Source: Natronospirillum sp965602035 (GTDB lineage Bacteria; Pseudomonadota; Gammaproteobacteria; Pseudomonadales; Natronospirillaceae). Taken from it: a stretch of 64,000 nt of DNA. The position numbers and the translations under genes were made by a program. Position 1 is the first letter of the stretch; every line of letters starts with the position of its first letter. The stretch covers positions 558,001 to 622,000 of the forward strand of contig OZ271919.1 of assembly GCA_965602035.1 (NCBI GenBank). Reading direction: 5' to 3'. The notes beneath the pieces are model-generated. The model saw nothing but the letters and a program-made list of their open reading frames with translations. It made no database searches and was not told where the DNA came from. This document shows, piece by piece, positions 26,147 to 34,306 of this stretch.

Positions 26147-27403
26147 TGAACTTGCCCCGATAAAACGGATACCTCATAACCAGCTGGAGGTGTCCCGTGC
26201 CAAAGTCGAACCTGGCTAAGAAAACCCGGCAGTACAGCCTGGAGTTCAAGCGTAAAACGGTCGAGATGACCTTCAACCCGGAGGTGTTGATCCGGGAGGT
26301 TGCAGAGAAGATGGACATTCATCCGTTCATGCTGTCACGCTGGCGCAAGGAATACAGAGAAGGCTTGTTGAAGCCGTCACGGAGGCGCAAGACAGTGACT
26401 CAGAAGCCCCCCCCCCCAAACCGAAAGCCGAGCGTCGTGAACCTTCGGCGCCGCAGGAAGCCGCTGAAGTGAAACAGTTGCGCAAGGAAAACGAGCAACT
26501 AAAGCGGGAAAACGACCTGTTAAAAAAGTGGCAACGGTTTCTGTCGGAAGCACACAAGACAGATACCGATTCATAAGGTTGCATGGTTCGACCTTCGGTG
26601 TGCGCTTTTTGTGTCACTGGTTTCGGGTGTCGCGGAGTGGTTATTTCGATTGGCTGAACCGGCCAGTGAACCAGAGGTGCCAGGAAAACCTGAAGCTACG
26701 CCGACGGATCGCGGAAATATTCTCAGCGAGTAAGGGCCGATATGGGGCTCATCGAGTCTTCCAGGCGCTTGATGCAGGAAGGCCGAATGAAAGGCCGAGT
26801 AGCACGTGTTTACCGGCGATCACCGGGAACGGATCGGTTTTATACGAAGCACAACAATTTGATTCTGAATGCACCGATTCCTACTGCTGTAAATCAACAG
26901 TGAGTAGGCGATCTGACATACATTCGGGTCGGAAAAAGTGGCGGTACTTATCGGTGGTAATGGACCGGTTTTCCCGTCGGATCGTTAGCTGCCGACTGAG
27001 CCAGGAAAAAACGGCGATGCTGACACGGATAGTACTGCGAGCAGCAATGGAGGCCAGACAGCCGGCCCCCGGGTTGATCTTCCACACGGACCGGGGTGTT
27101 GAGTACGGCGCCCACGATGTTCAGGAACTACTGAGACGCTACTGAGTGCGAAGCAGCATGAATCGCCCTGGCCACTGCACAGACAACGGTTATGCCGAGT
27201 CATTCTTTCACTCGCTGAAAGCCGAATTAATACATGGCACTGTCTACAATACTGACCACGGTCTGAACGCAGCAATACGAGATTATATCGATGGTTTCTA
27301 TAACCCGGCACGCCTGCATTCTGGTATCGGATACCTGAGCCCGATAGAGTATGAACAGAGCGTCGCTTAACCAAAACGTGTCCGTTTTATCGGGGCAAGA
27401 TCA
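26147..27403 (+). mobile_element. IS-B2, strongly decayed IS3-family element inside attC6
   Basis: 1257 bp with near-perfect inverted ends: TGAACTTGCCCCGATAAAAC at the left and its inverse closing at CAAGATCA. No target duplication is clear. It is the same element as IS-B1 but carries several inactivating lesions. It sits in the attC after the RloC-like gene. Confidence 0.88.
26197..27370 (+). pseudogene. IS-B2 transposase remnant
   Basis: orfA is intact for about 70 codons, then frameshifts at a C9 run (26409-26417). orfB has an internal deletion compared with IS-B1 (the GQKVSRKRV region is missing at about 26770), TGA codons where IS-B1 has Trp (about 26900) and near 27143, and further shifts. 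Catalytic-region fragments (FHTDRGVEYGAHDVQELLRR, NGYAESFFHSLKAE) remain readable. It is non-functional. Confidence 0.9.
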
Positions 27404-27454
27404 CCTTTACGCCGCTTCTCTCTGTAAAGGCCACCGGTGCGCTCTGCGTTAGCT
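27404..27454 (+). repeat. attC site 6, right half
   Basis: Resumes after IS-B2 and ends with R' GTTAGCT (27448-27454). Internal arms CTTTAC / GTAAAG remain visible. Confidence 0.75.
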
Positions 27455-27471
27455 ATATAGAGGTCTGAGTC

Positions 27472-28824
27472 ATGTTCGAGATCCATCCTTCTGCTAAAAG
27501 CAACTTCGACTCTAAGGCTGAGTGGATCATGGACCTTTTAGCGGAAGTGCCAAGAGAGCCGGAACCAAAGAGGAAATTTATTTCTGATGTTCATGTCGCC
27601 ACCACAATCACCGATAATGAAATTATTGGGCCGCTTAAAGAGACTATAAGCGATTATAGAGGGAAAACTGTTGGACGATTCTTTTCGTTTGACACTAAAA
27701 GATACGGGTTAAAGGATGAAGCTCATTCAGAACTAGTTAAGTTATCTGAATCTATTCAAAGACTTCCAGCATTTCGAGAAAAGATAAGCCAGAATTTTGT
27801 CGAAGAAAGCATGTTTTCTTGGCTAGAAAAAAGGTTTACCGGAAAATGTAATGAAAACTCATTCATTGAAACGCTTGTTGAAGAAGCATCAAATGTGGTA
27901 AAGCCAGTTACCATTAGTGTTCCGGTAGCAAATACTGTTGTTGAGGCTCCGTTCAGGTTCTGCGGTGCAGTGATAAAGAATGTAGAAAAGTCAATGGTCG
28001 ATAAAATGGCGGATTCTGGGAGTTCAATATTTGATGAAGAAAATAGGGCGGATTTAGAAAGGTTCATCGATGATTTTCGAAGAAAGTATCAAGGATACGC
28101 GGTTATTGAATTAAAGTTAGAGTGCGAGCCAGAATATGCCAACGAATTCAGTTTGAATGCTGCTAACAAAATCACCGACCTTCTCGGCATTTACTCAGGG
28201 GCAGTATTGATGCCTGATGTCAAGTGCGTCTCGAGAGCCAAGGGTACAGAAAATATTGCTCAATTCACCACCATATGTATGGGCGAAAGTGGTTATGTAA
28301 ATATCACTAATGGGATACTGGATAGTGCATCAGCAAAAACTTGGTTTATTTCAAAATCAGATTTGGATGCTTACGTTAAAGCTGGCCTAGGAACAATTTC
28401 TGAAATTGTGGCTAAGGATAAGGTTAATGGTTTCGAGTCTACAGTTCTAAATATGGCCTTACTATATTCAAAATCAGCTTTCACATCTGATCCTTTAGAG
28501 AAGCTTGTCTACATGCTGTCGGCATTGGAGGCCACTCTTTTAAAAAATGAGAATGAACCTATCCAGCAGAATATATCTGAGCGAATGGCATTTTTTATAT
28601 CAGAAAAACTGAAAGAGCGAAAAGATATCATTAAAAACATAAAAAATGTTTATGGTTTGCGTTCGAGATATTTGCACCATGGCCACTCCAGCAACGAGAT
28701 CGGTGAACTGTCTACGTTTTTCTTCAATGTTTGGATGTTCTACGTTCAATTGGTGACAAATGTGCGAATTTTTAAAGATAAAAGCGAGTTTCTGAATGCT
28801 ATTGATGACCATAAACTGGGGTAA
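27472..28824 (+). CDS. Apea-like HEPN domain protein (cassette 7)
   Basis: 450 residues, AT-rich. The C-terminal part (about 340-430) has LEKLVYMLSALEATLL followed by GLRSRYLHHG (395-404). R397-x4-H402 fits the HEPN ribonuclease motif, and the spacing resembles Apea-like HEPN domains. The N-terminal 300 residues are unrecognised and could be a sensor. ApeA-type proteins abort phage infection by cleaving RNA; that role here is inferred. Start ATG 27472 with AGAGGTCTGAGTC upstream. Confidence 0.75.
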   Translation: MFEIHPSAKSNFDSKAEWIMDLLAEVPREPEPKRKFISDVHVATTITDNEIIGPLKETISDYRGKTVGRFFSFDTKRYGLKDEAHSELVKLSESIQRLPAFREKISQNFVEESMFSWLEKRFTGKCNENSFIETLVEEASNVVKPVTISVPVANTVVEAPFRFCGAVIKNVEKSMVDKMADSGSSIFDEENRADLERFIDDFRRKYQGYAVIELKLECEPEYANEFSLNAANKITDLLGIYSGAVLMPDVKCVSRAKGTENIAQFTTICMGESGYVNITNGILDSASAKTWFISKSDLDAYVKAGLGTISEIVAKDKVNGFESTVLNMALLYSKSAFTSDPLEKLVYMLSALEATLLKNENEPIQQNISERMAFFISEKLKERKDIIKNIKNVYGLRSRYLHHGHSSNEIGELSTFFFNVWMFYVQLVTNVRIFKDKSEFLNAIDDHKLG

Positions 28825-28825
28825 T

Positions 28826-28897
28826 ATCTAACCAGTTGCTGCACGCGGATAAATTGCTCGCTATGCTCCTAATTTACCGGTGAGCAAGGCGTTATAA
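28826..28897 (+). repeat. attC site 7
   Basis: R'' ATCTAAC (28826-28832), R' GTTATAA (28891-28897), 72 bp, with arms CGCGGATAAATTGC / TAATTTACCGGTG. R'' differs by one base from the expected AGCTAAC. Confidence 0.8.
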
Positions 28898-28921
28898 GCT
28901 CATAAAGCTCGGAGAATTCTC

Positions 28922-29743
28922 TTGAATTTCTACACCAGAGAAGAGTTATCGCCTACGGTTGTCTGTCTTATACAAGGTACTGGCGATGGTAAATCCGAAA
29001 TAGGCACTGGTAGCCTGATTGTTACGGAAGACCGGTTTTATTTGGTAACCGCAGAGCATGTTGCACGGAACATGCATAGATCTGGAGGATTTATTCTCTC
29101 AGATGAAAATGATAGACCGGTAAGAATATCTTGGTCGCAGGTGACGAAAATCCACGGATCGTCCATTCCATGGATTTACCATGAAGACGCGGATTTAGCT
29201 TTGCTTCTCATTAATCCAAGCGAAGAACTTTTCAAAAATCATTTTCAAAAACGCTTTGTTCCCATAAGCGTGTTTAGCTCAGATAGAAAACCTCCATCTA
29301 GGGATATCATTTTAACATCTGTCGGATTCCCAATGGGTCTAGGAGTTGGAGAGTATTTGTCTCCACTTACATTTGATTCAAAGGCATCAAGCGGATTCAT
29401 TACACTCAATAGAGCCGACACAAATAACCCATGTACCTTTTTCATTCTCGAAAAGCCAAGCGTAGGCGGTTACAGCGGCTGTGCTGTATATGACACCTCA
29501 GTACACAAGTTTGGGTCTATGACCACAACTGGAGATGGCACAAAGTGCTATGGCTTCATGCATGGAACTATTAGTGATAACACTGGCGGTAAGCTTGCAA
29601 TGGTAACGCCTAGCTATTACCTGTTTGAGCTAATTGAAGCATGTAAAAAAATAGAGACACATTTGTTGAAGCCACCGAGTAGAAACGAGCCGTGCTACTG
29701 TGGAAGTGAAAAAAAGTACAAGCACTGTCATGGCCGCTTATAA
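28922..29743 (+). CDS. Trypsin-like serine protease with SEC-C tail (cassette 8)
   Basis: 273 residues from a TTG start. The chymotrypsin-like triad is visible: H46 (TAEHVA), Asp at 89 or 91 (DADLAL) and S185 in GGYSG. The last 16 residues form a SEC-C zinc motif (CYCGSEKKYKHCHG), which in SecA binds zinc and ribosomes or proteins. No signal peptide, so it is probably cytoplasmic. Proteases of this fold act as effectors in several defence systems; SEC-C may give targeting. The stop is inside the R'' box TTATAAC, which matches the cassette start exactly. Confidence 0.82.
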   Translation: MNFYTREELSPTVVCLIQGTGDGKSEIGTGSLIVTEDRFYLVTAEHVARNMHRSGGFILSDENDRPVRISWSQVTKIHGSSIPWIYHEDADLALLLINPSEELFKNHFQKRFVPISVFSSDRKPPSRDIILTSVGFPMGLGVGEYLSPLTFDSKASSGFITLNRADTNNPCTFFILEKPSVGGYSGCAVYDTSVHKFGSMTTTGDGTKCYGFMHGTISDNTGGKLAMVTPSYYLFELIEACKKIETHLLKPPSRNEPCYCGSEKKYKHCHGRL

Positions 29744-29808
29744 CAATCGTAACCACGCGGATAATTTTCCGCTGCGCTACAAATTGCCCAGTGTTGCGGG
29801 CGTTCTAC
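29738..29808 (+). repeat. attC site 8
   Basis: R'' TTATAAC (29738-29744), R' GTTCTAC (29802-29808), 71 bp. R' departs from GTTRRRY at one position. Confidence 0.75.
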
Positions 29809-29822
29809 TTTGGAGAGTGTAA

Positions 29823-30449
29823 TTGGCTGAGTATATTTATGCATTAATGCTTACATATCTAGCATTCATTTTCGCGGTTCTTTCACCTGGTCCAAATGTT
29901 CTTGGTGTTTTGAGTACTTCTACAGAAAATGGTAGACGTGCTGGTGTACGTTTTGGTTTCGGAATTGCGTTTGGCTCCCTAACTTGGGCATCGCTTAGTG
30001 TATTAGGGTTGACGCAGTTTATCGCTCAATTTGGAAATTTTCTATTTATTATTAAAATATTTGGTGGCGTATATTTATTATACTTGGCCTATGTGGCGCT
30101 AAGTGCATCAAAGCGAGGCTCAGAATTAAATACTGAGTACAATAATAGATATGGAGCAAGGACGTATTTTTTGCGTGGCTATTTGTTGATGATGACAAAC
30201 CCCAAGGCTGTTTTGGCTTGGGTGGCAATCGTTTCTTTGTCAACATTTAATGGAGCTCCATTGTGGGTTCCCTTAGCCGCAATTTTTGGAACTTTCTTTC
30301 TGTCAGTGTTGATTCACACTATTCTTGCGTTTATTTTTTCCAATAATTCATTCGTGAAATATTACTCGAAATCAAGGGGTCTAATATCAAAGGCATTTGC
30401 GATAGTCTACGGTGGACTAGGAGTCAATTTACTAACCTCGAATAACTAA
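29823..30449 (+). CDS. LysE/RhtB family exporter (cassette 9)
   Basis: 208 residues from TTG 29823 with GGAGAG upstream. About six membrane helices; the family signature FAVLSPGPNVLGV near residues 18-30 and the NPKAVLAW segment (126-133) are typical of LysE/RhtB amino-acid efflux proteins. Substrate cannot be read. AT-rich compared with core transport genes, in keeping with arrival as a cassette. Confidence 0.88.
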   Translation: MAEYIYALMLTYLAFIFAVLSPGPNVLGVLSTSTENGRRAGVRFGFGIAFGSLTWASLSVLGLTQFIAQFGNFLFIIKIFGGVYLLYLAYVALSASKRGSELNTEYNNRYGARTYFLRGYLLMMTNPKAVLAWVAIVSLSTFNGAPLWVPLAAIFGTFFLSVLIHTILAFIFSNNSFVKYYSKSRGLISKAFAIVYGGLGVNLLTSNN

Positions 30450-30450
30450 A

Positions 30451-30505
30451 TAGAACAATTGCAAGCACCCGACTCGCAAGTTCGCGGGTGTTGCAGACGT
30501 TATGG
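30451..30505 (+). repeat. attC site 9
   Basis: R'' ATAGAAC (30451-30457; one mismatch from GTAGAAC), R' GTTATGG (30499-30505), 55 bp, with arms GCAAGCACCCG / CGGGTGTTGC. The shortest attC here. Confidence 0.8.
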
Positions 30506-30811
30506 GTTGAACCTGTCACGCCAATGGCCTGGTACACGCCGGTGATGGGCGAGGGCAATTACAATAATTTGATCGTCGTTTTCGACGGTAATCAGCGAGT
30601 ATGAAATCCTATGGAGAATAATCTGCCTGGCTCGGGATCTGGCAGACTCGTACGGAACTGGAACCAGTGGAGGATTCGGCTCTATGCGGAGAGTGACGGC
30701 TTCTTCAAACGCATCAATCAATTGCTCGCCAAGCCCGGTCATTTCCTGCTCATACCAGGAAGCCGGTTCCTCCAGTTCAATTGCAGCATCCTTGCTGAAT
30801 CTGACTTGCAA
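30500..30811 (-). CDS. parE: RelE/ParE family toxin (cassette 10)
   Basis: 103 residues, reading against the array. The RelE/ParE fold is recognised from MQVRFSKDAAIELEEPASWYE and the C-terminus IIVIALAHHRRVPGHWRDRF. ParE toxins poison gyrase, RelE toxins cut ribosome-bound mRNA; which applies is not clear, ParE being likelier. It lies 2 nt after the antitoxin gene. Its TAA stop is the complement of the TTA in the R' box of attC9. Such cassettes stabilise integron arrays. Confidence 0.88.
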   Translation of the reverse strand: MQVRFSKDAAIELEEPASWYEQEMTGLGEQLIDAFEEAVTLRIEPNPPLVPVPYESARSRARQIILHRISYSLITVENDDQIIVIALAHHRRVPGHWRDRFNP

Positions 30812-30813
30812 AA

Positions 30814-31014
30814 TTATTTGCTTCTGATTCTGTCTCGGGCGCGAGCCAACGCCCCATCTACCTCAAGGAGTTCTGTTTCTCCGGAGTCGACCAGACGGAT
30901 TCTCCGACAAATCTCGCGATCCCATGCCTCGAGTACGTCCTGGTCCGAAAGACCGTCCAAACTGGCCACATGGTCTTTGGCGAGAGCAGCGCGCTCCTTC
31001 TCGGGAAGCGTCAT
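30814..31014 (-). CDS. Addiction module antitoxin (PF09720-like), start uncertain
   Basis: 66 residues from the only in-frame ATG. MTLPEKERAALAKDHVASLDG resembles the start of addiction-module component antitoxins, but family members usually carry about 10-15 more residues before this. The frame is open upstream and reads ITALELENLRHAA, a good family-like N-terminus, yet holds no ATG, GTG or TTG (an ATA lies at 31075-31077). Either a rare start is used or the start codon has mutated. Confidence 0.75.
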   Translation of the reverse strand: MTLPEKERAALAKDHVASLDGLSDQDVLEAWDREICRRIRLVDSGETELLEVDGALARARDRIRSK

Positions 31015-31103
31015 GGCCGCGTGTCTGAGGTTTTCGAGTTCAAGTGCCGTTATGGGGTGCTCCGAACCGACGGATATGCTTAGATGATGCTACATGTTTC
31101 AAC

Positions 31104-31181
31104 CCATAACAAGGTGCATCAGTTCGCGGCCGTTGGCCCCCGGCCATCCCTGACGGGTTGCCGTTGTGCTAGTCGTTATAT
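31104..31181 (+). repeat. attC site 10
   Basis: R'' CCATAAC (31104-31110) exactly complements the TTATGG opening cassette 10; R' GTTATAT (31175-31181). 78 bp. Confidence 0.85.
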
Positions 31182-31198
31182 GCCTATGGAGATGAATT

Positions 31199-31795
31199 TT
31201 GGCAGGTAAGAGAATAGTCTATGATTTCAAGGTTACCCTGCTTGATACGGATCCAGAGGTTTACCGACGTATAGTTGTGCCCGAAAGTTATTCTTTCTGG
31301 GACTTGCATGTGGCGATCCAGGATGCGATGGGGTGGTTAGATTGTCACCTCCATGCGTTTCGATTTGTTGAGTCCGGCATCACTGAGGGGATTGGTATCC
31401 CGGATGATGACGGATTGGCTGATGTCGAAACATTGCCGGGATGGGAAACGCCAATTGAAGACTATTTCGACGTCGGAGACTCATGTATCTACGAGTATGA
31501 TTTCGGAGATGGCTGGATCCATAGAATCACGCTTCATGGAATATTTCTTGCGGAAAAAGGGCGCAGGTATCCGGTGTGTATGGATGGTGCAATGGCTTGT
31601 CCGCCAGAGGATTGCGGTGGTGTGCCTGGATACTATCGACTTTTGGAGATATTAAGTGATCCGCAGCATGAAGAATTCGATGAGTTGTTGGAATGGCTGG
31701 AGGACCCTTTTGATCCTGCGGCGTTTTCGCTTTCAGAAGTAAAATTCGATAACCCCAAAAAGCGATTCAAAGAGGCATTTCCAGACGGCATATAA
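31199..31795 (+). CDS. Plasmid pRiA4b ORF-3-like protein (cassette 11)
   Basis: 198 residues from TTG 31199. The PF07929 pattern is clear: YDFKVTLLDTDPEVYRRIVV at the start, SFWDLHVAIQDAMGW, then YEYDFGDGWIHRITL, and the PPEDCGGVPGYYRLL block. The family is common on plasmids and transposons and has no settled function. The stop TAA lies in the R'' box ATATAAA. Confidence 0.88.
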   Translation: MAGKRIVYDFKVTLLDTDPEVYRRIVVPESYSFWDLHVAIQDAMGWLDCHLHAFRFVESGITEGIGIPDDDGLADVETLPGWETPIEDYFDVGDSCIYEYDFGDGWIHRITLHGIFLAEKGRRYPVCMDGAMACPPEDCGGVPGYYRLLEILSDPQHEEFDELLEWLEDPFDPAAFSLSEVKFDNPKKRFKEAFPDGI

Positions 31796-31873
31796 AATGG
31801 CACTGCACGCGTGGCCTGAGCCCAAGGGAAAACCCCGCTGAGCGGCTTGCCGCCCGTGTGCCTAGTGTTATGT
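31790..31873 (+). repeat. attC site 11
   Basis: R'' ATATAAA (31790-31796; expected ATATAAC), R' GTTATGT (31867-31873), 84 bp. The final C of R'' is lost. Confidence 0.65.
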
Positions 31874-31898
31874 GTCGTTCACAGGTGGGGGTTAATCC

Positions 31899-32366
31899 AT
31901 GACTCAAAGAATCGATACAGCATCCAGACTGATTCATGCCTCGCCGCAGGAGATCTGCCAGGCTTTTGCGCAGCCTGGGGCGATGGAAGTGTGGCTGCCG
32001 CCTGACGGCATGAAGGGGCAAATGCTCCGGTTCGACTTTCGTTCCGCCGGAGGTTACCGGATGCGGCTGACATACGATGACGCCAAGGCTGGGTGGGGAA
32101 AGACATCCGAAAATGCCGATGAAGTCGAGGTTCGGCTGGTGGACATTGAACCGAGCCGACAGATTGTGCAGGAAGTCGACTTCGACAGTGCTGACCCCGC
32201 GTATTCCGGCACGATGCGAATGACCTGGCGCTTCGAGCCAACAGATGAGGGCTCGCTGGTTACTGTATCTGCCGAGAATGTACCTGAGGGCATCAAGCCT
32301 GAAGATCACCAGGCCGGACTCGAATCATCACTGGCTAAGCTGGCACATTTTACGGAGCCTACCTAG
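31899..32366 (+). CDS. SRPBCC/AHSA1-family protein (cassette 12)
   Basis: 155 residues. The START-like fold is suggested by RLIHASPQEICQAFAQPGAMEVWLPP at its beginning and the late WRFEPTDEGSLVTVSAENV strand pair. SRPBCC proteins bind hydrophobic ligands. It is the last cassette; its stop TAG lies in ACCTAGC (32361-32367), a worn version of the R'' box expected from the cassette start (ACATAAC). No R' box follows. GC content is closer to the core than in other cassettes. Confidence 0.82.
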   Translation: MTQRIDTASRLIHASPQEICQAFAQPGAMEVWLPPDGMKGQMLRFDFRSAGGYRMRLTYDDAKAGWGKTSENADEVEVRLVDIEPSRQIVQEVDFDSADPAYSGTMRMTWRFEPTDEGSLVTVSAENVPEGIKPEDHQAGLESSLAKLAHFTEPT

Positions 32367-32506
32367 CTTTGCGACGCCGAGACGCGACCGGGCAATCCCA
32401 ACTGGCCAGTGCAGGCAGGGGAATCAGCGCAGACGCCTGACAGAAACCCGAAAACCTGGTTCAGTACCGACAATACCGCCACGCACTCCCACAACCCGCC
32501 TCTCTC

Positions 32507-33238
32507 TCACTGCACTGCCTCCCTGTTGTACAGCACCGGCGATTGCCAGACCCAACGCTGCCAGGTGTCGTCGTCTGTCACCAGCTTCATCATGAAGTGG
32601 CCGACGTTGATGCGACTGACTTTACCGTTGTCGAAAATCGGGCTTAATAGCGGCAGTGGTTTTTCGACGTAGTCGGTGACCTCAGTCGCATCGATCAGGC
32701 CGTCGGGTCGCACGATAACCCAATGCATCAGGAGGTTGTCGCGGCCGACCTGTTCGCGCAGAAAACGCGCCGCGTCTTCGTTGTCGGCGTGAGGGGGCAG
32801 CAGGTGCCTCAACAGGCCGATGACGATTTTCTCCCCACAGCTGTGTTTCTCGTTCAGTTCGGTATTGCGCACGCCCGTTGAATTCATCAGCACGTATCTT
32901 ATCGGCTGCTCAGGCCGGGCTTGCTCCAGCGCATTGTAGATGCGTTTCAGGACATCCGTCACCAACCGTCGAGGGTGGCCGTATATGCCCCGGAAACTGA
33001 CTCTGTGCCCAAGGCATGAGACCACAGACTCGACACTCGCCAGGTGCTGCTGCCATTGCGCTACGCTCAGGTCCGCCGCACTGGCTTCGACAATGGTCAG
33101 GTTCTCATGGGGTTGAAGCGCGTCGGGCAGTGTGGCTGTTGATCGGACCATTGCCTTTACTGGCTTGCCCTGTGCCAGCAATTGCTGCACAACCAGCCGG
33201 CCAGTGGCGCCTGAGGCGCCGAGTACGAGTGTTGTCAT
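32507..33238 (-). CDS. NAD(P)-binding atypical short-chain reductase
   Basis: 243 residues with the Rossmann start MTTLVLGASGATGRLVVQQL (PF13460, NmrA/YwnB-like). These bind NAD(P) and may act as flavin or quinone reductases or redox sensors. It is divergent from a LysR gene 85 nt away, a common regulator-target layout. Substrate unknown. Confidence 0.85.
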   Translation of the reverse strand: MTTLVLGASGATGRLVVQQLLAQGKPVKAMVRSTATLPDALQPHENLTIVEASAADLSVAQWQQHLASVESVVSCLGHRVSFRGIYGHPRRLVTDVLKRIYNALEQARPEQPIRYVLMNSTGVRNTELNEKHSCGEKIVIGLLRHLLPPHADNEDAARFLREQVGRDNLLMHWVIVRPDGLIDATEVTDYVEKPLPLLSPIFDNGKVSRINVGHFMMKLVTDDDTWQRWVWQSPVLYNREAVQ

Positions 33239-33323
33239 GCTGTGTTCCTCAGGCTGTTATTGACTGGTGCACAGAATACTATGCATGATTAATTAGGAAA
33301 TTGCCTGAAAGTGCACAATAGGT

Positions 33324-34226
33324 ATGCAAAAACGTATGAGCTGGCAGTCGGTCAACTTTGATTGGAACCGCGCCCGTGCCTTCCTGGTAACGGCGGAGGA
33401 GGGGTCATTGTCCGCTGCCGCTCGTGCGCTGAACATGACGCAACCCACTCTAAGTCGCCAGGTGGCCGCGCTGGAAGAGGAATTGAAGGTCACCCTGTTT
33501 GAGCGGGCCAGCCATGGCCTGGTACTTACGGCAAGCGGCCTGCAGCTCCTGGAGCACGTACGCCGAATGGCCAGCGCGGCCAACGATTTCTCGCTGAGTG
33601 CTTCGGGGCAGGAGCAGACGCTGGAAGGCAAGGTCTGTATTTCGGTCAGTGAACTGGATGCCGTGTTTCGTATGCCCACCATTGCGGAACGGATTCGGCG
33701 TGAGGAGCCCGGGATCACCCTGGAAATCGATGTCTCCAACGATGTGAGCGATCTCAAAAAACGCGAGGCTGATATTGCCATTCGCAGTTTCAGACCAAAC
33801 CAACCGGACCTGATTACCCGTAAACTGTTTCAGGAACGCATCTGGTTTTACGGGTCGCCGGACTACCTCCGACGCTATACCAATGTGAAGTCACCCGATG
33901 ACATTGCCAGCATCGATCTGGTCGGGTTTGACGCGGGTGTGCAGTACAAGGACGTTCTGAGCCAGCGCGGGTGGCCCGTTGATAGAGTCCGGTTCCCTGT
34001 CATGACTCGATTCCAGTTGTTGCATGTCGAGTTGATTAAACAGGGATTGGGAGTCACTTTGCTCCCGTAAGACGTCGGCGACGGTATTCCTGAGCTGCAG
34101 CGTGGCTTTGAAGCGCTCGGCCCGTTCATGACGCTGGACATCTGGCTGGTGTCGCACCGAGAGTTAAACACCAGCCGTCGGGTCCGTCGCGTGTTTGACG
34201 TCATTGTTGACGAGCTGGCGGAGTAA
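33324..34226 (+). pseudogene. LysR-family regulator with in-frame stop
   Basis: The N-terminal winged HTH (SLSAAARALNMTQPTLSRQV) and substrate domain are intact up to TLLP, where TAA occurs at 34068-34070. The same frame continues for 51 codons (DVGDGIPELQRGFEALGP ... VFDVIVDELAE) to TAA at 34224-34226, matching a normal LysR C-terminus. A single base change in one codon explains this. The 248-residue product may be partly functional. Divergent from the reductase gene, its probable target. Confidence 0.85.
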
Positions 34227-34306
34227 GGGCTGGACCCGAGAGAGAGTGTGTGGCGAAGAGGACTGCTTTTGTAATCCTGTTGTTCTGAACCGTTGAAGGA
34301 GAGTCT

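Larger units (their letters stand above)
13738..32367 (+). other. Integron gene-cassette array without integrase (CALIN-like)
   Basis: About twelve cassettes are delimited by attC sites (R'' RYYYAAC ... R' GTTRRRY). In cassettes 1, 2, 3, 4, 8 and 10 the bases after the starting R' cut are exactly complementary to the R'' box at the far end, as expected for excisable circles; others differ at one or a few bases. Nearly all genes read rightward. No intI is present in the window, and no attI is recognisable. AT-rich cassette genes contrast with the GC-rich core. Two attC sites are split by IS-B copies and one has lost its right half, so the array is partly decayed. Confidence 0.9.

Noticed and set aside
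32360..32500. Complete attC after the last cassette
   Set aside because: Only a worn R''-like ACCTAGC is present; no R' box was found downstream.
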